Shown in pieces: positions 11,669-24,236 of a stretch of 64,000 bases of DNA. A program made the position numbers and the translations under genes. The notes under the pieces were generated by a model that saw only the letters and a list, made by a program, of their open reading frames with translations, was not told the DNA's origin and searched no databases. The first letter of the stretch is position 1. Each line of letters begins with the position of its first letter. Where the stretch lies: NCBI RefSeq assembly GCF_041146795.1, contig NC_135182.1, positions 33,524,509 to 33,588,508 on the forward strand. Direction: 5' to 3'. The stretch is from Maylandia zebra (Eukaryota; Chordata; Actinopteri; Cichliformes; Cichlidae).

Positions 11669-14640
11669 TCCAATCCAACTTTATTTATATAGCACTTTTA
11701 AAAACAACAAAGTTGACCAAAGTGCTTTCCAATAATAAAACAGAGATAGCAGTTAAAACCATACTTTAAGCATACAATGAAATCAATAAACAAAACAAAT
11801 ATATAATTGAAAAAGAAGATAAAAATAAATCAACATGAGTAGAATAAACAATAAGATATACAATGAATAAGATTAACAAAGTAAAAAGATTAAGAATGAC
11901 CAACAGCTGACTAAAAACTGACTACAAACTGGCTCTGATAACACTCCTAGAAGGCCTTTGAAAAAAAGTGTGTTTTTAAAAGTGATTTAAACATTTCAAG
12001 TGTTGGGGCCTGCCTAATATGGAGGGGCAGTTTGTTCCATAGTTTGGGGGCCACGACAGCGAAAGCTCGGTCTCCTCGGTGTTTCAGTCTCGACATGGGG
12101 ACAGCAAGGAGTGACTGGTCAGATGATCTGAGAGACCTTTGTGGAGTGTATTGGTGTAAAAGGTCTGACAGGTAAGATGGAGCCAGGCCATTTAAAACTT
12201 TAAAAGCAAGCAATAAAATTTTAAAATGAATTCTAAAATGGACAGGCAACCAGTGTAAGGAGGCAAGAACAGGGGTAATGTGCTCACGTTTGCGTGTCCC
12301 TGTCAACAGGCGAGCAGCAGCATTCTGGACCATTTGCAAGCGTGATAGTGAAGCCTGATCAATACCAATATAAAGTCCATTACAATAATCAAGGCGAGTG
12401 GTCATAAATACGTGCAAAACTCTCTCCAAGTCACAAAAAGAAATAAAAGGTTTTACTTTAGAGAGCTGCCTCAACTGAAAAAAGCTTTTTCTCACCACTG
12501 TATTTACTTGTTTGTCCATTTTAAGAGCTGTGTCAAATTTTACTCCAAGGTTGGTGACAATTGATTTGACACACGATGTAAGAGGACCCAAGTCAGATGG
12601 AGGGACACCAGGTCCATTCGGCCCAAATATAATGACTTCAGTCTTCTTTTCGTTAAAGTTTAAAAAATTCAGAGCCAACCATGCTCTGATATCCTTAAGA
12701 CATTCTAAAATAGGCCTGAGGGGGTTAAGGTCATTGTGTTTCATCGGTAGATAAATTTGACAATCATCTGCATAAAAATGAAATGAGACTTTATGTTTTT
12801 TAATAATATGGCCAAGGGGAAGTAAATAAATACTAAAAAGAAGGGGCCCAAGGATGGATCCTTGAGGTACACCACATGGGGGGGGGGCGGAAGATGAATG
12901 AAATTTACCAAGTGAGACTGAAAAACTTCTATCAGAGAGGTATGACTTAAACCACTCCAAGGCAGTGCCTCTAATTCCAACATGATGTTCTAGACGATAA
13001 ATCAAAATATTGTGATCTACTGTATCAAAAGCTGCTGTGAGATCCAAAAGCACAAGTAAGACAGACTTCCCAGAGTCAGCAGTTAATAAGATATCATTAA
13101 AAACTCTCAAAAGTGCAGTCTCTGTGCTGTGAAGTGCTTTAAAACCAGATTGAAATACCTCAAAAATGTTTTGACTCTCTAAAAAAGTCTGCAGCTGTGA
13201 GCACACTTCTTTTTCTAAAATTTTAGAAACAAAAGGAAGCTTTGAAATAGGTCTGAAATTACTCAACAAAGAGGCATCCAAGCCAGGGCGTTTCAGCAGA
13301 GGCTGGACCACTGCCTGTTTAAAAATTGCAGGTACATGGCCTAAAGTCAGGCTGCTGTTTATAAGCCTTTGAATATAAGGTCCAATAGTGCCCCAAACTT
13401 CTTTAAAAAAGCGAGGGGGAAGAACATCACTGGGAGAGCCAGACTTGATTTGGGTGACAATTTTACCCAGTTTAAATAGAGACACAGGTTCAAAATGGCT
13501 AAAAATTGCTAAAGGCGTAAAAATAACAGAAGGGTCATAAGAAGGGGGTAAAATATGTGCTCTAATAGATAAAATCTTCTCCACAAAGAAATTTAAAAAA
13601 GCTTCACAAGTTTCAGCAGAAGCTTCTATACAGTAGGATTGGGGAGGGTTAAGAACAGAGCTTAAAATACTAAATAAGACACGGGGCTTATGGCAGTTGT
13701 CATTAATAACACCTGCAAAATAGGCGGATTTCTGGTTCTTGACAATTTTCTGATATCTATGCCAGCTATCTCTTAAGATATCGTAAGACACTTGTAGCTT
13801 GTCTTTTTCCCATTTGCGTTCTGCTTTTCTGCACTCTCTTCGAGCAGCCCGAGTGATGTCGTTCAGCCACGGCTCAGACTTCAATTTAGGCCGCCTGACC
13901 TTCAGAGGAGCAACAGTATCCAGAATGATTTGACAAGTAGATAAGAATTTTGCAGTCAGCACCTCAGTGTCGGCACAGACTGAGAGCTCTGAGTCAACAT
14001 TTAAGGCCTTATTAAAGGCGGTAGAGAACTGGACGGCACTTGATGGTTTAAACATGCGAGAAGCAGTAGGAGGGCCACAGGTAGTGATATTACAGGGAAG
14101 AGAAGTTTCAAACAATACAGGCATATGATCAGAAAAGACGACATCATAAATTTGAAGATTATAAACAGGTAAACCATAAGACAAAACCAGATCCAGAGTG
14201 TGTCCATATTTATGAGTGGGACCAGTGACAGACTGCAAAACATTAAAAGCATCAAGTAGGTTTAAAAAGTCCTTTGCCAATGGTTTAGTAGGACAACACA
14301 CATGAATATTCATATCACCCAAGATTAAAACCTTGTCATACTTTGGCATTATTTCAGCCAAGAACTCAGAGAAGTCATTAACAAAGTTCCTATTATATTT
14401 TGGTGGACGGTAGATCACCGCACAAAGAACAGGATGACTGCTACCAAGCTCAAACATATTCAGTTCAAAACTGGAGAAAGTGACAGGTGACAGCTGGCGA
14501 CAGTGAAAAGTAGATTTATAAACTGTGGCCACTCCTCCACCTCGGCCCGTAGTCCTTGGTGAGTTAAAATACGAACAATTTGGCGGTAACAAGGTCAAAA
14601 TAGACTAAGACGTAATCATGATCAGGGGTATGCAATTCTG
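11663..14640 (-). mobile_element. L2-type LINE, nearly complete ORF2
   Basis: A minus-strand frame of 883 codons (11947-14598) covers most of the apurinic endonuclease (ILGDMNIH, then SDHMPVLF as the catalytic SDH block) and a full reverse transcriptase: FRPISKLPF, LLDLTAAFDTVDH, GVPQGSILGPLLFSIY and FYADDCQIY (YADD catalytic box). It ends with the RLDYCNGLY and ITPVLASLHWLPV region. The 3' UTR (11670-11946) ends in a (TTGGA)n-type tail after an AATAAA-like signal. The extreme N terminus is missing: upstream codons to about 14640 are still recognisable but carry a stop. Inserted against the mariner at about 11663. An unusually open frame suggests recent activity. Confidence 0.9.
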
Positions 14641-14800
14641 AATAATAATAATTATTATAATAATAATAATCAACAGTCTAGGTAAGGACAAAAATTGGCC
14701 TTATTTCACTCCAACATTTAATTCAACAACTTCCTAAGTATAAGAGCTTGCTGCATATTTTCAAGGCTGAAATAAAAGCATTAAAATGTAATTTAAAAAT

Positions 14801-14801
<1 letters not shown>

Positions 14802-14875
<74 letters not shown>
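14802..14875 (+). repeat. (CA)n microsatellite
   Basis: About 37 perfect CA units. The open frame through it is not a gene. The same type of tract, with similar flanks, is found at 44560-44597. Confidence 0.97.
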
Positions 14876-14877
<2 letters not shown>

Positions 14878-15330
14878 CTTCTGGAATAATTCTTCTAGTC
14901 CCAAAGTTTATAACAGCCTACTATAAAAATTATCTTTGCTCCAGCCACAGGGAGTCGGATAAGCTAATTCAAGCTTTTATATGTTTGATGACAGCGGCAG
15001 AGACTCAGGACAAGCTGCTGTACATGGATGACGTCAGCCACACTCTGCATACTGTCATAAATGCACAGAGAAGCCTGATCAACGATGGGCTGCTCTTCCC
15101 CAGGAGTAGAACCAGCAGGCCTAAAAACACAAACTGCACAACTCAGCACTTGGGGTGAGGGGGAGGAGGAGGGGAGGGGTGTTGACCCAGTGAAATGACC
15201 AAACAAAACAAACACACTGCCAGTGTATTACACTTTACACTTTAATTCCTGGATTTGGTTTCGTTATTATCTTTCTAAATTCTGCTGCTGATTTTTTATT
15301 CTTAATATCCTATTAATTATTTGGTAGTAC
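14876..15330 (-). repeat. LINE 3'-end segment, paralogue of 44598-46450
   Basis: Sequence from AGTCTTCTGGAATAATTC onward matches the B-C intergenic region almost word for word, including ACATGGATGACGTCAGC, GATGGGCTGCTC and the purine-rich GGTGAGGGGGAGGAGGAG block. It probably derives from a LINE 3' end. It holds the undisturbed ATAACAGC site (14910-14917) that is occupied by a hAT at 44647-46021. Confidence 0.65.
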
Positions 15331-15800
15331 TTTATCTTATAGCTCAGTAATAACGGGGTAATAGTAGGATTACAAGTGGGAGACAAGAGCATAATAATGT
15401 TGTTATTACCACTTAAGTTGTCGCTATACAACTACCAAAGTAAAAACCACTTAAGATCAAAGTAACATCATGGTAGCAACATTGGTTACAGTTGAATAAT
15501 ATTACAAAAAGTCTTATGAAGCTGGATATAAAGGGCCCCAAAACTGATGGTAATAATGCGGAAATACAGCTCAGTAATAAAGTGCTAATAGTAGGGTAAC
15601 AAGAAAATAATAATGAGGTAATTTCTAAGTTATTACCACTTATTTACCTCTGGTAGCTCTGTGAGGAAAAAGAGCTGCAAAATGCAAAACTGTTTGTTTC
15701 TATTTAATAACATATTAATAACCTATTAAAGCAAAGTGTTTGATTATTACCTGGAAACACCTGTGGTAGTTTCTTTGTAATAAGCCTAAATAGAAATAGC
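15330..15800. repeat. Dispersed repeat with internal CTCAGTAATAA duplications
   Basis: The word AGCTCAGTAATAA...GGTAATAGTAGG occurs twice (about 15341 and 15568), with further GTTATTACCACTTA repeats. It looks like a MITE or satellite-like repeat. No coding potential to 16140. Confidence 0.45.
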
Positions 15801-16149
15801 CTGACATGCCTCATATATTGATGCTTGCATAAAACAAAGTTTTATAACAATATATGTGGAATCAAACCCATATTCTAGGTACTGCTGTAGGACTGCAAGG
15901 TAAGTAATTACTACTAACTTTTTTAATTAGTTAAGTTGTATTTAAATTTCTCTTGTAGTTATTAACTTACACCAAATACTATCAACTTACATCACTAACA
16001 GAGTAGCTAACAGTAGGTTAGTAGCTAATGTTAGCTTAGCTAATAATACTCAGAGTAGCCATAAAAACTAAGGTTGCATAAAAGTAAGGTGGTCATGAAA
16101 TAAGCTGACCATTTGTTATTGAAAATATAGACAGAGAATTAGATGTGGT

Positions 16150-17430
16150 TAGTTACAGGGCTTTGCAGTTGACGTCACGCCGCAATGTATTGTGGGAGCG
16201 CTGCGCCATTTTCCGGGTCCACAAATCAAAACAAACACAAGAAAGATGCTTAAAAGCAGCTCAAAAGAGAATGGACTGTATAGAGACCGATTGCGTCCAG
16301 AGCCGAAGCGGCGGTACTTGCAGAAAATAGCGTGTATTGGAGATGTGGACCCATATGAAATACGGCCGTGGAGTAGAAACCCTGAAGACCTACCTCTATT
16401 GACGTAGCCTGATATATTTTCGTACCTTGTCTGTGGAGTCAGCGTGTAAAAGTCATTATTCAAACAAAGTCAGCTTGAGTACTGCGAGTGAAATGCGTTT
16501 GATTTCCCTCTGAACATTCAGATTAGTGCAGCATAAATTCATTCATTCACGCAAATTACAGTGAGAACATGTGGAGGCTCTGTTAGAGGGATAACACAGT
16601 GCATTGATGTGACATTGTCCTGAAGGATTTAGTTATTTTTTATGGTTAAAGAAATTGCAATGATTTACTCATATTTATTATAAATAATTCTTATTATACA
16701 TCTTGCTTCCATGTTTGTATCCTGTGTCACTAAAAATACATTTTTATTTTAGTTTTAGACATTGATTAATGACCTGCAGAATCTCCTTATCATATTAAGT
16801 GATTAATAATTGTCACTTTATGCTTTCTCCAGCTTGATAGTGATTACATCCTTGCATTACATACTTTAGGTTCATTTTCTGCAGGCAAGTTTCTGACAGA
16901 GAACAGGCAGATTTAGAATATAACATGCAGCGTTCTATAGATGGATACATAAAAAAATGAAAAATTACATGTATGTGCTAACTTTCTAAACACTTTGTTA
17001 CATTTATGATAAAGTAGATAAAACACATTTGTGTCGGCCTTGTCTCATTAGTTCTTGTCTTTGAATTAACTTTGTCTGTGTGTGTTTCAGGTCCTGCACT
17101 CGCAAAGACTGAATGAACCAGCATTGTAGCCATGGGTCACTGTGAGCATCACAGGTAAGGTTGAAGCTGCCCACTGCACCTGTATGGCCGGAGTCGCGGA
17201 GACCTGCACCCATGTCGCTGCTCTTCTATTTAAAGTAGAAGCAACAGTCCGGATCCGTGGCACAAGGACTGTTACAGATGAACCTGCATACTGGGTTTTG
17301 CTGGGTAATATGACCAAGATACAGCCAGAGGTTGGCCATAAGATAGACTTGTCCTCTTCAGCTGCCCAAAAAAAGGCTCCTGCTCAAAACATAAACAGAC
17401 CCACCCGTATTGAAAGGTAAAAGGAGCCAT
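16150..17430 (+). pseudogene. SWIM zinc-finger protein fragment (two exons), probably transposon-derived
   Basis: Two plus-strand coding pieces. The first (ATG at 16192 to about 16407) encodes a basic stretch with RRYLQKIACIGDVDPYEI, which I recognise as the N terminus of a repeated fish/cnidarian protein family. The second (about 17090-17420) reads VLHSQRLNEPA in one frame, then HCTCMAGVAETCTHVAALLF, a CxCx(n)CxH SWIM zinc finger, and a TRTVTDEPAYW tail. Between them is 680 bp of non-coding DNA, and the frame shifts before the SWIM part, so the gene is broken. The start lies in a small GC-rich island with TGACGTCA-like (CRE) sites. The exact transposon class is unknown to me. Confidence 0.55.
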
Positions 17431-18024
17431 CCTCAAAAAAGAAAAATCCCACCTGCTACTGTGGAGGAGTTGTCACTGCTATTGGATACTTTGCTGGAAC
17501 ACAGTAAAGCTGTGGGTTGTGGGAATGACCCATAATGTTTTATCTAGGGGTCTAGATTTATGCCTGAAGTGCACTGCTGTGTAAATAATTTGCATTTACT
17601 GAATATCTACTGACTGAGTCCCACTGTTCAAAAGTTGAATAAAGAAACAAACTAATTTTTGACAGTTTTTTTTAAAAACCACTTTACAGAACATCACATC
17701 AGTTACAATGTAGAATCCATGTCATTTATAGTTTACAAATGACTAAACGTTTACACAAAGTCATGACAGTGTTTACATGATATCACTCACTACTAACATT
17801 ACTTTAATTACTGTATCTTTTGAAAAAAGGCACAAGGCTTAAGAATATTTAACAGGAGCAAGTTTCATTTTTCCCCGGTTTTACTACCACACTGTTCACC
17901 AAACGCAGCAAACCTTCACCATCTTATCCAGAAGGGTCACCTCTTCACCCTCACATGGAAGAAGTAATCTGATTGGCATGGTGGTATGTTTGAAGCAGGT
18001 CTCTTGTGTAGCGCTGGAACCCAG

Positions 18025-18125
18025 TCATGATGTGTTTCATCCATTTCATAGATGTGAAATGGATGAAACAAACAATAATACCAATATTTGGCATTATTGT
18101 TTGTCTGCAATAATGCCAAATAATT
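18025..18125. repeat. Perfect short palindromes
   Basis: GTTTCATCCATTTCA and its inverse face each other across a few bases (18036-18072), and GGCATTATTG pairs with CAATAATGCC just downstream. The hairpins could be transposon ends or recombination debris. No gene seen from 17430 to 18460. Confidence 0.6.
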
Positions 18126-18459
18126 AGCAACTCTATAAATAGAACGTAGTTCTGCAAAATCACTCGGTAGAATGCTTGTTCTAATTTGCTATGGCCTCAG
18201 AGTGCATCGAAAATAAAACTAATAGGCTATAAAGAGCGATATGAACATATTTAGAACTTACCGGAATGAGAGGAAGAAGGAGGTAAGTGACGGAAGTGAC
18301 GGAAAAAGGTAAGCGACCCATGTTGTAGGTGACGTCAGAAGCCGGAGATTTTGGTGGGAAAAAAGCAAATGGTAGCGTAGAATTTAACAAAGTTTCTTTA
18401 AGCTTCAGTATTGCCAAATAAACTAACCGATTGTCATATAACTAACAACATCTGTCCTA

Positions 18460-20060
18460 TCATCTCTAACACCCTGGAAGACAACGAGGAGAGTTTAGAC
18501 GCTCTCCAAGATTACATCGACCGGTGCTTCCAAGATTTAGTAATGAAGAAGGCCTAGAGGGCGTCTTCCCCGGCCAAAGTTGAGACGCCGTCATATAAAA
18601 GATGTTGCCCGGCAGACTCCCCCGGCACAACATTGCCTGCCGGCAAAGACACCGTAGACATCCTGGAGTCAATCGATAAGCGATTGTCCAGTTTTGATGC
18701 GAGGCTGTCCCTGGTGGAGATCTTACACCGGAAATTTAAATCTCTAAAAGAATCCCTGGAGTTCAGCCAGCAGCAGGTGGAAACACTTGTATTAGAATTG
18801 CTACTGCTCACACTGTCTAGCAAATACACCGGACAATTACATCCACGCTCTTCGGTTCTGTCCACCAGTTCAGAAGTTTTGGCGCGAGATATGTGAAGAC
18901 TTATCAAAGTGTCTGAAATGTAACATTCCAGCCTCCCCTTTAGTATGCTCGCTGGGCAACTTGGATGAGGTCACTGCAGAAATAAACACAGCCCACATTG
19001 TTTTTACGGCCCTATGCATTGCCAAGAAAATGGTCCTCATTAACTGGAAAAATAAAAATAATCTTAATTCTAACCAATATAAAAACCATCTAATAGATCA
19101 CATTAGTCTTGATACAGCCTCTGCCATCACATTTGATCAATCCCTTGGGCTCCTTTGATCGGCTTCATCACCTAGTGGGGGTGGGGGGTCATGGTCTGGT
19201 CCTGCCTTCGCTATTGTGGTTGATATGGGGGTAGGGACGGCCTTAGGGCGTCTGGAGAGTCCCTAGGGACGTTTTCTCTGGAGGGCCTAACCCGGGGGAT
19301 GTGGCCATGACCTGGTTAGGGGCTCTGGTGGCTCTTAGATGGTGTTTTCCTTGTGGCTGCGTACAGCGGAGATGGGGGAGGGTCTGTGCTGGCGGACGTT
19401 GGTTACTGGCCTGGTAGCCTGGCTGCCCCTGGGTGGGTCCAGGACGGGCGTGGAGGCTTGGGGGTCTGGGGGTGCGCCGCCCCCGGTCTGGGGTGCTGGC
19501 TGGGCCTTGGGGGCTTGGGTCCTGGTTGTTGTGTCGCCGGGGCTGTGGGCGGGTGGGTGCAGGGGGGCTCAGCCCCAGTGCAGGGGACCTCCGGTGCATC
19601 GGCCCAACTAGGGGGCTCTCTAACTGGTGGGGAGGCTGTTATATCTTTGCAGGTGGTCTCCTCTCTACAGGAGCTCACTCTGCAGGTGGGGGAGAGATAT
19701 AGGAGAGGTAGAGAATGAACTCAACCTGGGTGTCTATTGTCTTGTGTAGTTTGGGAGATGATTGGATGATGGGGTGGGTGCAGTTTTCTCTGGGGTGGGC
19801 TGCCCTGGACTCTGTGGGGCTGGGCGGTGCTGCTGCTGCGGGCCCCGGTCCGGATGGGCCTGGGCCCCCTTGCCCTGGTGGGTTCCAGAGTGTGGGGGTG
19901 CCTACTGGGGTCAGCGGGGGAGCTGGCCCCAGGGAGGGGCCGCTTGCTCAATCTATTGACCTGGTTTTCCTGGGATCCAGGCCTGAAGGGTGGTTCTTCC
20001 CACCGTGACACCTGAGGCATAATCACACACACCTGCTGCTGATCAGCCTCATCTTGGGAG
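18460..20060 (+). mobile_element. Internally deleted L1-type LINE
   Basis: 18633-18780 encodes a coiled-coil ORF1 segment (VDILESIDKRLSSFDARL, then LEFSQQQVETL). It is followed directly by the extreme C terminus of an L1-like ORF2 (FCPPVQKFWREI at about 18850, then INTAHIVFTALCIAKK at 18980) ending at a stop near 19158. A G/T-rich 3' UTR of about 900 bp follows (19160-20060). The whole endonuclease and reverse transcriptase are absent. The GC-rich 3' part produces many long but meaningless open frames on both strands. Confidence 0.7.
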
Positions 20061-20711
20061 CTACTCAACAGAGTGGCTGTTGTGCTCCAGTCAACGCTGG
20101 ATCGTTGTGATAAAATTCTTCAGTTTCGCAGTTAACTGTATGTTTGAGAGTTTACCACCAGTATGGAAGTTACTCTGTGGTTTCCAGGAGAGTTGCGGAA
20201 ACGAGAAGATGAAGCGAGCACATTGTATATAGCCACCAAGAGAGTGGAAACACGGACCACGGACACTGGGAGAAGATACCACACGGGAATCGGGAATAGA
20301 CACTCACCAGGAGCACACACAGGGATTTATCTGTATCTTGTTATCACTTCACTGTAAACACTGTAAAATGTTTACAGAGTCCACAGTGTTTACTGTAAAC
20401 ACTGTGTTCTATATCGAGAGTCCTGTGTTGGGGTCCTGACTACACAGCTGACAGTTTTACTTACAGAATTTTCAAGAATGGGTCACTGGGTCAAACCAGC
20501 AACTTTAAAGGCCGGCTTTTAGGCCAATGACCTCTGACTAAAATAATTATAGAGAAATACCTGTTTTTCAGGCATTTCTCGTTTGTGTGTAATGCACACA
20601 TCCAGGAACAAACATACACCATTTCTTTGCTCACACCTGTGAAGATGCCTACATCTGGTCTCCAGGGTGACCCACCTCATCTCAACAGGATGTAGGCATT
20701 AACACACAGTA

Positions 20712-21426
20712 GGGGCCTGTCTCAATATGCGTACTTGTACGTACTTGCATTCTCGTGTACTCGTGATACGTCATCAGTCGGAGACCAAGTACTGTTCCAA
20801 TTCAAAGTACGCATCAAGCTGAGAACGCGAAAAATTCCCAGACGTGTACTCGCTCCGCCGGTTTTATCAAGCATGCATCGGTGGTGACTTGTGTGTACTT
20901 AGTACAGCTAAATATCACAGACTGCATTTTGTCCAAAACCCAAACGTGGCAATGGCGGAGGAGCGCCGTTAAAAACCTTTAAATATTACTCTTTCTGGGT
21001 CACAAAATAAACTTTTATGTTATTTTCAAGCGAGAATGTAGCTGTGTAAGCTTCAAATATCTGCTCGATTTATCAAGATATCATATATTTCCAAATGTGC
21101 TCTGACGTTTTCAGAGACGTCTGTTACCCACCAGCTCCATAGCAGACCGCGAGGTCGAGGATCGCTAGAGCCAACGAGACCAGCGGACTCCCGGCACATC
21201 GTTTTCAACCCCCTGTGGTCTTTCACTACTCAGGTTAAACATGATATATAAGTCACTTAGATCACTTCTAAATGTTAATATTTGGTTTATTTCAGTGTAT
21301 TTCATAACATATTAATCACAGTTAAATTAAGAGGGGATGGCAGTAAAAGTTCCGGACCTGTGACATCATCAAGTACGCTGGTGTTCCAATTGTACAAATC
21401 GCGTACTTGAGAATTGAGTAAGGGCC
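20712..21426 (+). mobile_element. TA-flanked DNA element (possibly ISL2EU-like)
   Basis: Ends are imperfect inverted repeats (GGGGCCTGTCTCAATATGCG on the left; the right end inverted is GGCCCTTACTCAATTCTC), with subterminal GCGTACTTG in both, and TA on both sides (20710-20711, 21427-21428). No transposase. A truncated, inverted relative lies at 8215-8723. The superfamily is a guess from the TA duplication and GGG ends. Confidence 0.6.
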
Positions 21427-21499
21427 TAGGTGTCTTTTCTGCATGCTCCTCAGCAGCTCTTGTTAACAAGCAGTCGGTTTCTGATTCCACCCGTTCTCC

Positions 21500-22075
21500 A
21501 TTTATAATGAGAGTGGAGTTTCATGGTTCGTGGGAGTGCCTGGGAGGTTTTCCACCTGTGGCAACTTGTCCTCCCCTTTTTATGTAGGACCTCCAGCACC
21601 TCACCTGCACTTCATAAACCTGTGCAACCTGCTTCCCCTCGCCTGTTCGCTAAGCTCTCCACGGCGAGGTGTTTGCTTGCACGGTTCATACTCACCTCAA
21701 TATCTGTTTCTTCTCCCTGCCTGCTTGCCTGTTTGCCTGCCCTCCGGCCTTCCATTAGACCTCGGACTCTCTGGAAATTCCCACAGACCTCCCCTTCTCA
21801 GAGCTTGCAAACCTGGACCTGCAAATTAAGGAAAATCACTCACCAGCAAACATCTCTCACCTCCTGCCTCCCGTTCCTCTGTCTCTCACCATGACCATTT
21901 TAGTAACCCAGTTTTCTGGGACTATTCCCCATGGCAATTACTAACCTAAATCTCAAACTGTTAAACATTTTCTGTTATCAAAATAAACTTTCTTGTAAAG
22001 AGTTATTTTATGTGTTTTGGTGTCTGCATTTAGGTCCATTCCTTGAGTGAACCTTCAGTTCATGACAGGGAGTGG
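21500..22075 (+). repeat. Pyrimidine-rich dispersed repeat
   Basis: C/T-rich sequence ending in AATAAACTTTC and TGTGTTTTGGTGTCTGCATTT, a pattern common at the 3' side of fish repeats. Open frames here have no recognisable domain. I see no gene between 20060 and 22390 apart from the element above. Confidence 0.35.
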
Positions 22076-22389
22076 ACCTGTCTGTGCTGTCTGAAGTCTA
22101 TGAAAACTTCTTTTAAGGATGCCCAACCAACACAAACCTGATATTTGTCTGAAAAAACAAAAGATTTCATTGTGGTGTGAGAAAGGGCTAAAAAATCTAG
22201 AATATGTTATACAAGATGGAAGGTTTATTTCATTTGAAGAACTTGTATCAACATATTGAATCAGCAACAATAAATTTCTTGAATACCTGCAACTGAAATC
22301 CATCATTCCATCATAACATCCATAAATTCAATTCTAGTCAAATGAAGCTTATGTGTAAGATCAATACGGAAGATCTATGGCCTCACATT

Positions 22390-23130
22390 TGTCCGCTCTT
22401 AGGTGGTGCTCTTAGTACTTCCAAACAGCAGGCCACCTGACCTTCTGGGTGTTTGAAGAGAGCAAGGTTAGGGAAACCTGGTCGGTGCAGCCGTTTTGTG
22501 AAGGGCAGTTGGTGGAGAGGCGGAGGGGCTGAGCAGAGCTGGTGTCAAAGCTGTGATGGACCAGTCCTGTCTGTCTGCAGTCTTTGTCACTGGCAGCGCA
22601 CGCGTCTAGGAGGCACCTTAACCAGTGATGCTGGTCAGTGGTGAGACCTGCATTGCTGTGTTGCCATATGTCATGGACAGCTTGGGTTATTTCAGTCGAA
22701 GGAGGGTTATCAGACCCGGATGTTGGGGCTGACGTGAGCAGTGGTGGCAGCTGCCTGGTGACTGTCCTTTTTCTTCCTCTAGCCACACTTGAGAGACAAA
22801 TTCTCTGTGCCTAGGGTTATGACTGGCTTCAATGTGTCAACACAGGCCCTCCAGCAGGTCTGTGTTTACCAGAGATTGCAAGGCTGGTCATCAATACAGC
22901 TGTGCAGATAGAGCCCTTTGACGTGACAGAGTTGGCTAACTAGGGTGCATTGTTCTTGGAGGGGGGCAGGCAGCTGGAGTGGTGGCCACCTGACTCGACA
23001 ACTCCACTGTTGTTTCCCTGTGGCTGAGTGGCTCTGGTCTTCACGGTTGGTGTTGGGCACTCATGTGGCCAGGCTCATCACACTGATAGTGACGGTTTAC
23101 TGGTCGATGAGGAAGTCTTTAGAATGATGG
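22390..23130 (-). pseudogene. Ty3/Gypsy-type retrotransposon remnant (Gag zinc knuckle to start of Pol)
   Basis: Minus strand only. About 23060-23100 encodes a decayed CCHC knuckle (CDEPGHMSA, last Cys lost). 22412-22786 encodes a piece resembling the region just upstream of Gypsy RT: LRCLLDACAASDKDC, then RTGLV-like QTGLVHHSFDTSSAQPLRL. The order on the minus strand (knuckle first, then Pol) is as expected. There is no intact frame, no LTRs, and it ends abruptly beside the start of the duplicated block at about 23206. Confidence 0.5.
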
Positions 23131-24091
23131 AGGTCGAGGCTGGCAGACTTCAGCTATACAAATACAGGCCACAGGCCAGGCCAGTTTGTGAGGAGTCACC
23201 AACTAAGGAGATACAGTACCCTGACACTTACTCTCATCAGGTCTCTTTAACAAGAACAATTTAAAGTGCGTTATTCTGCTCCTTGTTTGTGAAACACTGC
23301 TCTACTTTGAAGACCGCTGAAGTCAAATGCACTGAAGTAAAAAACTGCAAAGGTTTAAGAGGCCACTGGATTTATAGCTAAATAACAAATGTTTAAACAC
23401 AGTTTTAGACTTTTATTAACAAATGAATCAACCTACAACACTGATCATTATTTAGCTTAAATGCTGCACATGGCACACAGCAGCACAGGACATGATGGAT
23501 GATGGATATATTGTTTAGATTTACATTCTAATTTTAATCACTTCAAGGTAACAGTATTAAAAATTGCTTATCACTGTACAAAAAAGTGAAGACAAAAAAT
23601 CTGAAGAGGAAGAAGGTACTTACATTTAACAACAATCATGACATTATTCACTGGATTATTGTTTACAGTGTTTTATTTGATAAATTTGATTTTTTGATAA
23701 ACATATACAAAAACATTATTCAAATATGAGGCTTATTATGCATCCTATACTATAACTGGAAAATTGTTTTTTATTACAAAAATCACTTTTATTTTTTAAA
23801 TACAGGATAAAATGACACTTTAAATAATCTTGTTGGATTCTCAAGTGTTCATGTTGCAGCAGTGGTCAAGCAAATGATACATGATGGACAAGGATTTAAT
23901 AACTGACTAAATCATGACAAACTTACAATTTTAGTTATAAGACATCTTACACATACTATGTCTGATGAGCCTAGGAGTTCAAGTATTGTTCAATTTTTAA
24001 GGGCCTGCAATCAAATACTGTTTACAGGGGCCTACACTGCACATCATCTTATTGGCAGTTACAGTTTTCACTACATTCGATACTGCCCCAT

Positions 24092-24236
24092 GTTCACTAT
24101 TCTTGGACCTTTTTTTTTCATCTTAAGGAAGAAAACAGAAACACAAATCATCCCTACTACTGCAACAATCATGTGGTGTAAAGTCCAGTCTCAGCATCAT
24201 TGGTGGAGGGATCCAGACCAAGGAATTTCACGCTGT
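24092..24236 (-). pseudogene. Remnant of copy B membrane-anchor exon
   Basis: Homologous to the anchor exon of copy C (54474-54667). Compared with it, B has lost the CAG at the original acceptor (an AACAG 13 bases inside could replace it in frame) and has a 10-bp deletion between 24170 and 24171 inside the hydrophobic segment that brings a TGA into frame. Since translation already ends at 24490, the exon is at most 3' UTR. Confidence 0.8.

Noticed and set aside
14748..15158. 136-codon frame with a poly-TH tract
   Set aside because: It is a CA microsatellite translated.
19200..20015. Many long open frames on both strands
   Set aside because: They come from GC-rich, stop-poor 3' UTR sequence of an L1 element and contain no domain.
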